Source: CAMYLY01 sp036397755
GTDB taxonomy: Bacteria; Gemmatimonadota; Gemmatimonadetes; Gemmatimonadales; GWC2-71-9
Assembly: GCA_036397755.1 (NCBI GenBank)
Contig: DASWII010000045.1
Location: forward strand, 1 to 33,859
Reading direction: 5' to 3'
DNA: 33,859 nucleotides
This document shows, one piece after another, positions 14,856 to 23,794 of the stretch. The position numbers were made by a program, and so were the translations under genes. Position 1 is the stretch's first letter; each line of letters starts with the position of its first letter. The notes below the pieces were generated by a model, which did no database searches, had not been told where the DNA came from, and saw only the letters and a program-made list of their open reading frames with translations.

Positions 14856-15218
14856 CTAAAGCGCCGTCAATACCAGCAGCAAGGTGACCAGCACGGCGAC
14901 GGCCACGGCCACGACCCACGTGCGGTCCTTCGGAATGAACGACCGGCGAGGTTGGAGGACGCGCGGGCCGCCGACGTGTGCGCGCTGGCCGCCGGCCGAG
15001 ACCGGCGGCGGCGTGTAGCCGCGAAGCTTCTCGTGCGCTTCGTTGATGCTCTTGAGCCGCTCCTCGGCCTTCGCGCGCAGCTTAGGATCATGACCGAAGC
15101 GATCCGGGTGCCACACCTTGCTGAGATCGCGGTACGCTTCGCGAATCTCCGCTTGGGTGGCCTGGGGCGAAAGCCCAAGTTCCTTGAGATAGCGGTTCGG
15201 CCCCTCGGCGTGCTCCAT
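14856..15218 (-). CDS. Tail-anchored J-domain (DnaJ-like) co-chaperone
   Basis: 120 residues. Residues 8-67 are a J domain: RYLKELGLSPQATQAEIREA, then the loop HPD at 37-39 (WHPDRFGHDP) and LKSINEAHEKLRG. The HPD tripeptide stimulates the ATPase of DnaK-type Hsp70. There is no Gly/Phe region, zinc finger or client-binding domain, so this is a class III J-protein. After a short basic linker, the last 20 residues (TWVVAVAVAVLVTLLLVLTAL) form a membrane helix at the very C-terminus, so the J domain faces the cytoplasm and would recruit Hsp70 to the membrane. It sits just upstream of a four-helix membrane protein gene that could be its partner or client; that is inference. Confidence 0.9.
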   Translation of the reverse strand: MEHAEGPNRYLKELGLSPQATQAEIREAYRDLSKVWHPDRFGHDPKLRAKAEERLKSINEAHEKLRGYTPPPVSAGGQRAHVGGPRVLQPRRSFIPKDRTWVVAVAVAVLVTLLLVLTAL

Positions 15219-15287
15219 ATGTCCGTAAGATGGCCCGTCCCGGCGCCCGGCAGAAGGCGGTGAACCGCGATCGAAGAGCGCGGCTGT

Positions 15288-16463
15288 CTAGCGCGCCGTG
15301 AGGGTTACCCGCAGAATCCGATCGTCCCCTTCCCGCGGACGCCCGCGCCCGTCCCGGTTGCTGGTTGCCAGATAGACCTCGCCGGCGGGTCCCACCAGAA
15401 CGTCCCGCAACCGGCCGTACTCCCCGCGGAAGAACTCCTCTTGCCCGGTGACCCGCGATCCGTCGTCCGTCAGTTGCAGGCGAAACAGCGTCGCGCCGGC
15501 GAGTGATGTCACCAAGAGACTTCCCTTCCAGCCGGGGATGCCACGGCCATCGTGGTACGCGAGTCCGGAAAGTGCGACCGTCGGCGTCCAAGCCGCGAGC
15601 GGCTGCACCACCTCGATACTGTCACACACCAGGTCCTCACCTGGGGTGTCTCCATCGCAGAAGCCGTGGACGCTGGGCCACCCGTAGTTGCCGCCCGCCA
15701 CGACCAGGTTCACCTCGTCATTGTCGGAGGGCCCATGCTCAGCCACATAGAGCAGTCCCCGCTGTGGATGGAACACGATGCCCTGTGGATTCCGGTGGCC
15801 GAAGGAGTACACCGGCGTACCGAAGGGATTGCCGGGGGCCGGCGCGCCGTCGAGGGCCAGACGCAGTACCTTGCCCGCGACGGATTCCAGGTTCTGCGCG
15901 AGCTCAGCTCTCCCCGCGTCACCCGTGGTCATATAGAGGTGGTCGTCGGGCCCGACGACGAGTCGCGACCCGTCGTGGTTCCGATTGCCGGGAATATCGG
16001 CAAGCAGCGTGACCGGTGTGCCGAGAGACGAGCCGTCATAGCGCATGCGCACCAGGCGGTTCCGGATCCCGTCGCTCGTGCGATACGAGTGTGCGGCATA
16101 GAGGTACGGTTCCGTGTCGAACCGTGGATGGAGTGCCATCCCCATGAGCCCGCTTTCGCTGGTTTCTTCCACCTGGAGCTGGCCGATGGGCGTGATCTCA
16201 CCCGTGCCGGGGTGCACACGGGAGATGGCGCCGTGACGCTCCGACACCCAGAGGTAGTCGTCAGGACCCCACAGCAGGTCCCACGGCGTATCCAGTCCGG
16301 CCACGACCGTCTCGACGTCGAGCTGCTCGCGCGAGATTGCGGTGTCGGATGCATCCGTCACCGGCGAGCAGACGCTGAACGCCGCGGTGAGGAACGGAAT
16401 GGTCATGCTGATCGGCCAGGTCCGAGGAAGAGCGGACAGCCGGGGTGTGGAAGCCGGGGTCAT
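15288..16463 (-). CDS. PQQ-dependent aldose/sorbosone dehydrogenase-like protein (GSDH family)
   Basis: 391 residues. The start ATG at 16463 has AAGGAG five bases upstream; an open frame continues 13 codons further without support. The family is a six-bladed soluble beta-propeller that binds PQQ and oxidises aldose sugars in the periplasm (aldose sugar dehydrogenase, YliI type). Visible signatures are GLDTPWDLLWGPDDYLWVSE, GLMGMALHPRF, NHDGSRLVVGPDDHLYMTTG (with the His-Asp catalytic region), VYSFGHRNPQGIVFHP, VAEHGPSDNDEVN and the closing GEVYLATSNRDGRGRP. The N-terminus (IPFLTAAFSVCS) is hydrophobic, a Sec signal and perhaps a weak lipobox. Whether this member uses PQQ is uncertain, since no PQQ genes are in the window. 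Probably first in a group with the J-protein and the membrane protein. Confidence 0.9.
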   Translation of the reverse strand: MTPASTPRLSALPRTWPISMTIPFLTAAFSVCSPVTDASDTAISREQLDVETVVAGLDTPWDLLWGPDDYLWVSERHGAISRVHPGTGEITPIGQLQVEETSESGLMGMALHPRFDTEPYLYAAHSYRTSDGIRNRLVRMRYDGSSLGTPVTLLADIPGNRNHDGSRLVVGPDDHLYMTTGDAGRAELAQNLESVAGKVLRLALDGAPAPGNPFGTPVYSFGHRNPQGIVFHPQRGLLYVAEHGPSDNDEVNLVVAGGNYGWPSVHGFCDGDTPGEDLVCDSIEVVQPLAAWTPTVALSGLAYHDGRGIPGWKGSLLVTSLAGATLFRLQLTDDGSRVTGQEEFFRGEYGRLRDVLVGPAGEVYLATSNRDGRGRPREGDDRILRVTLTAR

Positions 16464-16525
16464 CGTGACTCCTTTGTCGGCACCCTGTAAGACTAGCGTC
16501 ACTGTTGAGATCCGACGAGCCGTGC

Positions 16526-16554
16526 TGGACGGGCTGTGAGCCGGGCCCTATCAT
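16526..16554 (+). promoter_or_regulatory. Candidate promoter of the Ser/Thr kinase gene
   Basis: TGGACG (16526-16531) and TATCAT (16549-16554) are 17 bp apart, giving a transcript start near 16561 and a leader of about 27 nt that contains AGGGAGG. ACTAGCG (16492-16498) and its inverted copy CGCTAGT (16555-16561) bracket the promoter with centres 63 bp apart. Confidence 0.5.
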
Positions 16555-16587
16555 CGCTAGTGACTTCGGCGCCCCAGGGAGGTGCCG

Positions 16588-19128
16588 GTGGACATGCGAC
16601 TGCAGGATCTCCAGGCGGCGCTGAGCGCGCGATACACGATCGAGCGGGAGCTCGGTAGTGGGGGTATGGCGGTGGTCTATCTCGCTCGCGACCTCAAGCA
16701 CAACCGCCAAGTCGCCATCAAGGTGCTGCGTCCGGAATTGGCGGCGCAGCTCGGGGTCGAGCGGTTCCTCAAGGAAATCGAGCTCACCGCGAGTCTCCAG
16801 CATCCCCACATCCTGCAACTGCATGACTCCGGTGAGGCCGGCGGATTCCTGTTCCAGGTCGTGACCTACGTCGAAGGCGAATCGCTGCGGACGAAGCTCA
16901 ATCGCGAGAAACAGCTGTCGCTGGGGGAGAGTGTGGCCATCGTGGTGCGTGTCGCGAGCGCGCTGGATTTCGCGCACCGAGGCGGCGTGATCCACCGCGA
17001 CATCAAGCCCGAGAACATCCTGCTGCAGGACGGTCAGCCCGTCGTGGCGGACTTCGGGATCGCGCTCGCGGTCAGCGCCGCCACCGATACGGATCGACTG
17101 ACCGAGACCGGCCTCTCATTGGGCACGCCCGCCTACATGAGCCCCGAGCAGGCGACGGCGGAACGCGATGTCGATGCGCGCACCGACATCTACTCCCTCG
17201 GGTGCGTATTGTACGAGATGTTGGCGGGGGAGCCGCCGTTCACCGGAACGACGGCACGCGCGATTCTCGCGAAGCACGCGTTGGAGCGGGTGCCCAGCAT
17301 CCGGGTGACACGGGAATCGGTGCCGCCTGTCGTGGAGCAAGTGGTGCTCCGAGCACTCGCCAAGACACCCGCGGACCGTTTCACATCCGCGCGTCAGTTC
17401 TCGGAAGCGTTGTCTGAGGCCGTCGCGACCGTCGACTCGGCGGAACGACGCCGTGTGCCGGGAACGCGGTCCAGGCAGAGGGCTCTGTGGATCGCCGGCT
17501 CGATGATCGTGGTGCTGTTGGTTATCGGTGGTGTACTTCTTGGACCCCGGTCCGACGCCGTGGATCGCGTGCAGCTGTCGCTTCAGCCGCTCGACCATCG
17601 GCGTATCGGCGTGACCTACCTGGAAGGTCGTGACTCGCCTCAGTTGGACTACCTCGCCGACGCGCTGACGAACGAGATCGTGGACATGTTGAGCCGGGTC
17701 GAGCCGCTGTCGGTGATCCCGTTGAGTGCGATGCAGGAGTTTCGCGGGCGCGAGGTTCCGCTCGATTCGCTCGTGCGCAAGCTGCGCGTTGGCACCGTGA
17801 TCGGTGGGAGTGTGCTTCAAGTGGGTGGTCGGGTGCGGGTGACCTTGCGACTCACCGATGCGGTGAACGTACGCCAAGTGGGAAGCAAGACTCTCGATGC
17901 CCCGCTGGGCGAGCCGCTCGGCCTGCGCAATGAGCTGGCAGACTCGGTGCAGCAGTTTCTCCGCGAGTGGGTGGGCCCGGAGGTCAGCGTGCTCGTCCGA
18001 AGGGCCGGGACCGACAGCGACGAGGCGTGGACGTTCCTCCAGCGTGCGGAACGCCAGCGGACGGTGGCGCAGAGCCTTCGCCTTGCCGGTGACCTCGATG
18101 GCGGCGGCGTGGCGCTTGCCACGGCGGACTCGCTCCTGCGGCGGGCCGCGTCACTGGATCGTGAGTGGGCGGAGCCGTTGGTGATGCGCGGGTGGGCAGC
18201 GCTCGACCGGGCGGATCTGCTGGTGGCGCGGGCGCGCACGCAAGGTGTGCCGGTGGCGACGGAGGTGCAACGCGCGCTCGAGACGGCGATCGATCTTGGA
18301 GGGCGAGCCGTGAGAGTCGCCCCGGCGGATCCTCGGGCCCTGGAGCTTCGAGGAGCCGCGAGGTTTCGACTGTATGACCCACCGCTGCCGCTCGAGGTGC
18401 CCGATCGATCGGCGCTGCTCGAACTGGCGGAACGGGATCTCCGCGCGGCGATCGCCACCCACCCGTGGCCGGCCCGGGCGTTGAGCACCCTCAGTGATGT
18501 CTTACGACGACGCGAGGTGTTGGACGAGGCTCGGGCGTTTGCCGAGCGGGCAATTGAGGCGGATCCGTTCCTCGCCTGCATGGTCGATTGCATCGGTGAC
18601 CTCAATTCGCTGGCGGGCAATAGTGCCCGCCGCCTCGCGCAGGTGCTGTTGGATGGAGATCGACCCGAAGAGGCGGCGGAGCTCTGCGCCGACTGGACGG
18701 ACCGCGATCCGAGCCCACAATGGCCGCTCTGTGAACTCATCGCGGTGGCGACTGCGGGAACCGGTGCTGATTCGGTGTGGCCGCTGGCGCGGGAGATGGT
18801 GGCGCGGAGTCAGCCGGAAACGCAATCGCGCTATCGCGCCCAAGGCCGGATGCTCGTCTCGATGGTGCTGGCACAGCGGGGGCTGGTGGACAGCGGGACC
18901 GGCGTGCTGGAGCGCACGCTCGCGGATGGCCCGTCGGACGAGCCGCGCCTTGCCTACTACGAGGCGGCGGCCCAACTCGCCCTTGGTCACGACACGAAGG
19001 CGCTCGATGCCCTGCGGCGGCTGTTCGCCAGCCACCCACAGTTCCGCGCGATCGTGGCGAGAGATGTGTTCTTTCGCCGCCTCTGGAACGATCGCGACTT
19101 TCAGGAACTCGTTGGACTCACCCGGTGA
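16588..19128 (+). CDS. Membrane Ser/Thr protein kinase with TolB/FlgO-like and TPR-like C-terminus
   Basis: About 846 residues. The GTG at 16588 follows AGGGAGG (16576-16582) by five bases; an earlier GTG at 16582 overlaps that site, and an ATG at 16594 is also possible. The Hanks-type kinase spans residues about 16-275 with all motifs: GSGGMAVV glycine loop (23-30), Lys45 in VAIKVL, HRDIKPEN (136-143), DFG (155-157), SPEQ (185-188) and DARTDIYSLG. It should be active. One membrane helix lies at about 299-318. Outside the membrane, a TolB/FlgO-like domain (IGVTYLEGRDSPQLDYLADAL...VGTVIGGSVLQVGGRVRVTLRL) is followed by about 350 residues of helical TPR-like repeats ending at a Phe/Arg-rich tail. 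This architecture is common in Gemmatimonadota and Acidobacteriota. The signal sensed and the substrates are unknown. Confidence 0.92.
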   Translation: MDMRLQDLQAALSARYTIERELGSGGMAVVYLARDLKHNRQVAIKVLRPELAAQLGVERFLKEIELTASLQHPHILQLHDSGEAGGFLFQVVTYVEGESLRTKLNREKQLSLGESVAIVVRVASALDFAHRGGVIHRDIKPENILLQDGQPVVADFGIALAVSAATDTDRLTETGLSLGTPAYMSPEQATAERDVDARTDIYSLGCVLYEMLAGEPPFTGTTARAILAKHALERVPSIRVTRESVPPVVEQVVLRALAKTPADRFTSARQFSEALSEAVATVDSAERRRVPGTRSRQRALWIAGSMIVVLLVIGGVLLGPRSDAVDRVQLSLQPLDHRRIGVTYLEGRDSPQLDYLADALTNEIVDMLSRVEPLSVIPLSAMQEFRGREVPLDSLVRKLRVGTVIGGSVLQVGGRVRVTLRLTDAVNVRQVGSKTLDAPLGEPLGLRNELADSVQQFLREWVGPEVSVLVRRAGTDSDEAWTFLQRAERQRTVAQSLRLAGDLDGGGVALATADSLLRRAASLDREWAEPLVMRGWAALDRADLLVARARTQGVPVATEVQRALETAIDLGGRAVRVAPADPRALELRGAARFRLYDPPLPLEVPDRSALLELAERDLRAAIATHPWPARALSTLSDVLRRREVLDEARAFAERAIEADPFLACMVDCIGDLNSLAGNSARRLAQVLLDGDRPEEAAELCADWTDRDPSPQWPLCELIAVATAGTGADSVWPLAREMVARSQPETQSRYRAQGRMLVSMVLAQRGLVDSGTGVLERTLADGPSDEPRLAYYEAAAQLALGHDTKALDALRRLFASHPQFRAIVARDVFFRRLWNDRDFQELVGLTR

Positions 19129-19158
19129 GATCCGCCCTGCCGTGCGGACTCGCCCACG

Positions 19159-19536
19159 CTACCAGACGATGATCTCCGGATCGTCCGTCCAGATGCGATC
19201 GGCCTCGTACACGGCCACGAAGTACTGATACGTGCCGCCCTGGGCGTCGGGCCGGAAGTGCGCCTGGATCGGAGCGCCCGCGGACCCATAGCGACCTTTC
19301 TCGAAGGGCGAGAGTCCCTTGAAGTGCACGGAAAAGGGAGCGCCGTGTGTCGGGCCCTTGCCGAATACCTGAGACGTGAACTCGACGTAGCTGGTGGCCG
19401 ATTTCTGGATCTTCGGCTTGCGGTACTTAGCGGTCTTCCCCCGTCCATCGAGGTACTGAAAGAACTCGGTATTCGGCCCGAACCGCAGTTCGATGCCGAC
19501 GTAACGAGGACGCGACGCGGGGTTCTTGGCTGCCAT
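19159..19536 (-). CDS. Small beta-rich protein of unknown function
   Basis: 125 residues from the ATG at 19536, which has GAGGAG eight bases upstream; an open frame of 24 more codons lacks a signal. There is no signal peptide and no membrane segment. The protein alternates basic, Lys-rich stretches near the N-terminus (RGKTAKYRKPKIQKSATSY) with beta-strand-like segments (YVGIELRFG, PFSVHFKGL, YQYFVAVYEADRIWTDDPEI). The C-terminal part resembles one layer of an immunoglobulin-like or sandwich domain, but I cannot name a family. It is convergent with the kinase gene (30 bases apart) and lies downstream of the exporter permease on the same strand, 191 bases away, separated by GC-rich hairpins. 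Confidence 0.7.
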   Translation of the reverse strand: MAAKNPASRPRYVGIELRFGPNTEFFQYLDGRGKTAKYRKPKIQKSATSYVEFTSQVFGKGPTHGAPFSVHFKGLSPFEKGRYGSAGAPIQAHFRPDAQGGTYQYFVAVYEADRIWTDDPEIIVW

Positions 19537-19692
19537 AATCCAACTCCTCGGCCCGATCTGCCCCTCGTTTGGAGAGCAGGGTGGTGGCCGTGCGAAAGGA
19601 AGCGTCACTCCTGCATCCCGATAAGGGACGGCCCGGGACCCGTACTGTCAAGCGACGACGAGACGCCGGCTCCCCGGCGGAGGTGGCGGTGC

Positions 19693-19728
19693 CGCCCCCG
19701 GGGGCGCCGACGGCGCGCGAGGCGCGCC
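19693..19728 (-). terminator. GC-rich hairpins at the end of the exporter permease gene
   Basis: GGCGCGC and GCGCGCC (19712-19718, 19722-19728) form a perfect 7-bp stem around GAG, and the right arm touches the stop codon. Downstream on the minus strand, the perfect 14-bp palindrome CGCCCCCGGGGGCG (19693-19706) follows. There is no U-tract. These are likely 3'-end structures. Confidence 0.5.
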
Positions 19729-22154
19729 TACTCGTATCGCAGTGCGACCAACGGATCGACCTGGGTGGCACGGCGGGCGGGTACCACACTGGCCAGGATC
19801 CCGGTCGCCAGCAGCACGGCCACGATCCCCAAGAAGATCATCGGGTCGCGTGGGTTCACGTCGTAGAGGATGATTTGCAGCAGGCGAGACAGCCACGCCG
19901 CGAGCGCGAGACCCAACACCAACCCGACGCCGATTTGTGTCATGCCCTGCCGGAGCACCATCCGCAGCACGTCCTTGGCGTGTGCCCCCATGGCCATGCG
20001 GATACCAATCTCCTGGGTGCGCCGGCTCACCGAGAACGCGAGCACGCCGTACAGACCTACGCTGGCGAGGAACAACGCGGCGAAGCCAAACACCATGAAC
20101 AGCGATCCGAACACCCGATAGAACCACGTGTTGGCGGTAACACCCTCTTTGAGCGTCTGCATCCAGTAGAGCGGCAGGTCCGGATCGATGGCCTCCACCG
20201 CGCCACGTACGGTGGGTGCCATGCCCGCCGCGTCACCTCGGGTCTTCACCGCGATGCTCAGGAACTGAGCGTCCGCCTGGCTCAGCGGAATGTAGAAGCC
20301 GCCTTGGAAGGGGTCGTCGGAATCGACACGTCTCATCCACGTGTCCGGGACGACGCCGACCACGGTCCGCCAGGGACCCTGGCTGTCCGAGCGGCCGAGC
20401 CGGATGCGCTTGCCGATCGGATCCTCATTCGGGAAGAACCGCGCCACGAAGCTCTCGTTGGCGACCGCGACCGGCAGATTGTTGCCGTCGTCCTGGCCGC
20501 CGAAAACACGCCCCTGGATCGGCTTCATGTTGAACGTCTCGAAGAAGCCCGGGGTGACGAGCGAGTAGCGCGCGATCGGGTAGTCGCGATCCTCCTGATA
20601 CTCGGCGCCCTCGATCCCGAAGGCGGCGCCCCAGCCGCCGATCGCCGGCAGCGACGGCGACAAGGTCGCGGACTCGACACCGGGCAGCGCTACGAGGCGG
20701 GTCGGGAGCTCGTTGAAGAACTGTTGTCGGGCCAGCGAATCCGGATAGGTGCCTTCGAACAGGCCCAGGCGCGCGGTGAAGATCCGCTCTGCGTCGAATC
20801 CATAGTCCAGCGTGCGCAGCTTGGTGACACTCTTGATCGTGAGCCCAGCCGCCACGAGTAAACCGCAAGACAATGCGACCTCGACGACCACGAGGGCACG
20901 GGTGAGTTTGCCGAGTCGCATGCTGGAGCTTCCCCGGGCCTCGTCCTTCAGCGTCTCGTGGAGGTTCTGGCCGGATGCGCGGAGCGCCGGCAGCAAGCCT
21001 GCGAACAGGGTCGTGACCAACACCAGGGAGAGAACGAAGATCATGACGATCGGATCGATCTTGACGTCAATCCAGTAGGGCGGATCGGTGTCGATCACGG
21101 ACGCCCAGAAGGCCTGCACTCCCACCCACGCGAGCCCCAGGCCGATCGCGCCACCCACGATCGCCATCGCGAGCGTCTCAGCCAGCATCTGGCGGACTAC
21201 CCGCCATCGGTTGGCCCCCAAGGCGGAACGCACCGCCACCTCTCGCGAGCGAACCGCGGCGCGGGACAACAGCAGATTCGCCACGTTGGCGCAGGCGATG
21301 AGCAGCACGAAAAACACGGCCCCCAGCATCGTCCACAGGAGCCGCGCCGGCTCGTCGCCGATGTACTCCTTGGTGTAGGGCTTCATGACGGCTCCGACGC
21401 CCTCATTGGTCTCGGGATATTCCATCGCGAGACGGCCGGTGATCGTGGCGAACTCCGCCCCGGCCCGATCGACGGTCACACCGGGCGCGAGGCGGCCGAA
21501 CACCTCCAGGGTCTGTCCCTGACCGCGCTCGAGGCGTGCCGGGTCGAGTGTGAGCGGTACCCAGATGGCCTCGCTCAGCGGGAAATAGAAGCCCTGCGGC
21601 ATCACCCCCACGATCTCGGCGGGCTCGCCGTTCACGCGGATCATCCGCCCGACTATTGCGGGGTCGGCCTCGTACCGCGTCTCCCACACGTCGTAGCCGA
21701 TGATGGCCACCGGCGGCGCGTCCGGGGAGTCCTCCCCTTCGAGAAACGTGCGACCCAGCAACGGCCGCTGACGCAACACCTCGAAGGAGTTGGCGCTCAT
21801 GAAGGCCCCGTTGAACCGTTCCGGACGTCCCTCACTTCCACTTACGTTGACCGTGCCCTGGTAGAACGCGGCGATGTCGTCGAAGGTGGTCTGCTGAGCA
21901 CGCCAATCGCGGAAGTCGTGAATCGTGACTTCCATCGAGTTGATGCCCTCGGCCACGTTCGTGCGCTCGAGGTGCATGATGCGGTCGGCATCCTCCAGCG
22001 GGAGCCCGCGGTACAGCGCCCCGTACGTGATGCTGAACATCATGGTGGTGAGTCCGATCCCGAGGGCCAGCGCCACGACGGCGATAATGGACGTGCCGCC
22101 TTGCTTGCGCAGCATGCGCGCGCCGAGTCGAAGGTCCTGGAGGAAGTCGCTCAT
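19728..22154 (-). CDS. ABC exporter permease, double MacB-core/FtsX type (ADOP family)
   Basis: 808 residues. The layout is an N-terminal helix after MSDFLQDLRLGARML, a large periplasmic MacB-like core (about 50-260), three FtsX helices with ANVANLLLSRAAVRSREVAVR, a second N-terminal-type helix (LTRALVVVEVALSCGLLVAAG), a second periplasmic core, and a second FtsX block (VFGFAALFLASVGLYGVLAF, SRRTQEIGIRMAMGAHAKDV). The protein thus carries both half-permeases in one chain, with about eight membrane helices. ADOP proteins are usually orphan permeases with unknown cargo. Here the gene is divergent from an adaptor gene followed by two ATPase genes, which offers plausible partners. The ATG has no good ribosome site. 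Confidence 0.92.
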   Translation of the reverse strand: MSDFLQDLRLGARMLRKQGGTSIIAVVALALGIGLTTMMFSITYGALYRGLPLEDADRIMHLERTNVAEGINSMEVTIHDFRDWRAQQTTFDDIAAFYQGTVNVSGSEGRPERFNGAFMSANSFEVLRQRPLLGRTFLEGEDSPDAPPVAIIGYDVWETRYEADPAIVGRMIRVNGEPAEIVGVMPQGFYFPLSEAIWVPLTLDPARLERGQGQTLEVFGRLAPGVTVDRAGAEFATITGRLAMEYPETNEGVGAVMKPYTKEYIGDEPARLLWTMLGAVFFVLLIACANVANLLLSRAAVRSREVAVRSALGANRWRVVRQMLAETLAMAIVGGAIGLGLAWVGVQAFWASVIDTDPPYWIDVKIDPIVMIFVLSLVLVTTLFAGLLPALRASGQNLHETLKDEARGSSSMRLGKLTRALVVVEVALSCGLLVAAGLTIKSVTKLRTLDYGFDAERIFTARLGLFEGTYPDSLARQQFFNELPTRLVALPGVESATLSPSLPAIGGWGAAFGIEGAEYQEDRDYPIARYSLVTPGFFETFNMKPIQGRVFGGQDDGNNLPVAVANESFVARFFPNEDPIGKRIRLGRSDSQGPWRTVVGVVPDTWMRRVDSDDPFQGGFYIPLSQADAQFLSIAVKTRGDAAGMAPTVRGAVEAIDPDLPLYWMQTLKEGVTANTWFYRVFGSLFMVFGFAALFLASVGLYGVLAFSVSRRTQEIGIRMAMGAHAKDVLRMVLRQGMTQIGVGLVLGLALAAWLSRLLQIILYDVNPRDPMIFLGIVAVLLATGILASVVPARRATQVDPLVALRYE

Positions 22155-22459
22155 TGCAACACCAGTGAGGTCGGGAGTGTCTAGGCCCTACGGGGGGAAG
22201 GGTCGCCAGTTTCGAGACAGTGCTCGAGCTGACCGTGCGGTTGTGGGATCGGGCGTGCCGAATCCGGCGTGCCGGAGAATCGATCCACCATCTCGTGATA
22301 CGCTAAGTCGTTGTTCCGAATGATCTTACGAGTGCGCCACAGCGCGGCACGCGCCTTTCATTGATATTGGGGTTGGTGGAGCCTGCTTCAGAACGAAACC
22401 GTTCTCAACCGGCAACGTAGGGGTTTCATCCAGGACCGGTTCCGTGAAGGAGGTTGCGC
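22155..22459. promoter_or_regulatory. Divergent intergenic region of the exporter locus
   Basis: 305 bases without a gene. GGCGTGCCG occurs twice in direct orientation (22252-22260, 22266-22274); the second copy lies inside a palindrome, TCCGGC GT GCCGGA (22263-22276). AGAACG AAAC CGTTCT (22390-22405) is a perfect interrupted inverted repeat 55 bases before the adaptor start and is the best operator candidate. I find no convincing -35/-10 pair. AAGGAGG at 22447-22453 sets the adaptor start. Confidence 0.5.
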
Positions 22460-23704
22460 GTGGACATTCCGCGCGAGCCCACGAACAAGCGTCGCAAGCG
22501 ATTCATCTACGGTGGTCTCACCGTGGGTGCGCTCGTGATTGTGACCATGGCGATCGGCTCACTCGAACCCGCGGCCCCCACCGTCAACCGGTCCCTCGTG
22601 CTGGTGGACACGGTCGAGCGGGGGACGATGGTGCGGCAGGTACGTGCCCCAGGAAACCTGGTGCCTGAGCAAATCCGGTTCGTGCCGGCGATTACGGCGG
22701 GTCGTGTGGAGCGCAAACTGGTTGAGCCCGGGACCGTGGTGGACGAGAACACGATCCTGCTCGAGATGAGCAATCCCGACGTCCAGTTGGAGCTGCTCGA
22801 GTCGGAGCGACAGCTGTCGGCGGCCGAGCAGCAGCTCGTGACGTTGCGGTCAACCCTGGAGAACCAGCGGTTGAATCAAGCGGGCGTGGTGGCGACGACG
22901 CGTGCTCAGTACCTCGACGCCCAGCGGCAGGCGGCGGCGGCGCATGATCTCGTCCAGCGCAACCTCATGGCGGAGTCCGAGGCGCAGACGGCGATCGAAC
23001 GTGCCGAAGAGATGGAAACACGGTACGGACTGGAGCAGGCGAGGCTCGAAGTGGTAACCAACTCCATCCAGCCCCAGCTCGACGTGCAGGAGGGGCAAGT
23101 CGTGCGGCTGCGCAACATCGTCCAGTTCCAGAATGACCGCATCAACTCGATGAAGGTAAAGGCCGGGATGCGAGGCGTCTTGCAGGACATGGCCCTCGAG
23201 GAAGGACAGTATGTGCTGCCGGGTCAGACCCTGGCGCGCGTGGTCAATCCCGAGCGGCTCAAAGCCGTCCTGCGGGTGCCGCAGGGGCAAGCGCGGGACG
23301 TCGCGCTCGGCCAGTTGGTGTACGTCGATACTCGGCGTGACACGATACTTGGTCATGTGGCACGCATTGACCCGGCGGTGGAGGCCGGCGCGGTGTCCGT
23401 CGATATTAGACTGGACGGCGAGCTCCCACCGGGCTCGCGTCCCGACTTGGCGGTGGATGGGACGATCGAGATCGAGCGGCTCACCGATGTCGTGTTCGTG
23501 GGGCGACCGGCGTACGGACAGGCCGAGACCACGGTCGGGCTGTTCAAGCTCGTGGATGGAGGAGCCGCGGAACGGGTACGCGTCCGTCTCGGTCGTGCAT
23601 CGGTGAACACGATTCAGATTCTCGAGGGGCTGGTGGTGGGTGATGTGGTGATCTTGACGGATATGTCACAGTGGGACCGGTACGAGAGGGTACGAATTCG
23701 CTGA
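22460..23704 (+). CDS. Periplasmic adaptor (HlyD/MacA-type) of an ABC exporter
   Basis: 414 residues. The GTG at 22460 has AAGGAGG six bases upstream; an in-frame TTG at 22454 abuts the ribosome site. After a basic cytoplasmic N-terminus (REPTNKRRKRFIYGG), a single membrane helix (residues about 16-32) anchors the protein. The lipoyl-like half (VRQVRAPGNLVPEQ, VERKLVEPGTVVDENTILLEM) is followed by a coiled-coil hairpin rich in Gln/Glu/Leu (LELLESERQLSAAEQQL through LDVQEGQVVRLRN), the second lipoyl half (GVLQDMALEEGQYVLPGQTLA), a beta-barrel and a membrane-proximal domain. This is the standard plan for adaptors that join an inner-membrane transporter to an outer-membrane channel. It heads an apparent operon with two ATPase genes. 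The cargo is unknown. Confidence 0.92.
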   Translation: MDIPREPTNKRRKRFIYGGLTVGALVIVTMAIGSLEPAAPTVNRSLVLVDTVERGTMVRQVRAPGNLVPEQIRFVPAITAGRVERKLVEPGTVVDENTILLEMSNPDVQLELLESERQLSAAEQQLVTLRSTLENQRLNQAGVVATTRAQYLDAQRQAAAAHDLVQRNLMAESEAQTAIERAEEMETRYGLEQARLEVVTNSIQPQLDVQEGQVVRLRNIVQFQNDRINSMKVKAGMRGVLQDMALEEGQYVLPGQTLARVVNPERLKAVLRVPQGQARDVALGQLVYVDTRRDTILGHVARIDPAVEAGAVSVDIRLDGELPPGSRPDLAVDGTIEIERLTDVVFVGRPAYGQAETTVGLFKLVDGGAAERVRVRLGRASVNTIQILEGLVVGDVVILTDMSQWDRYERVRIR

Positions 23705-23794
23705 GCACCCGCTTCCTCCTTTCCCCCTCCCGGTACGCCGCGCTTGGGGAAGCATGAAGCGAGATGATGGTTCGCCTACACTCAGGAGTGCAGT

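Noticed and set aside
19569..22184. Long plus-strand open frames (430 and 408 codons) opposite the exporter permease
   Set aside because: Composition (Arg, His, Glu, Gln) is that of a reverse-complement shadow; the minus-strand permease is clearly the real gene.
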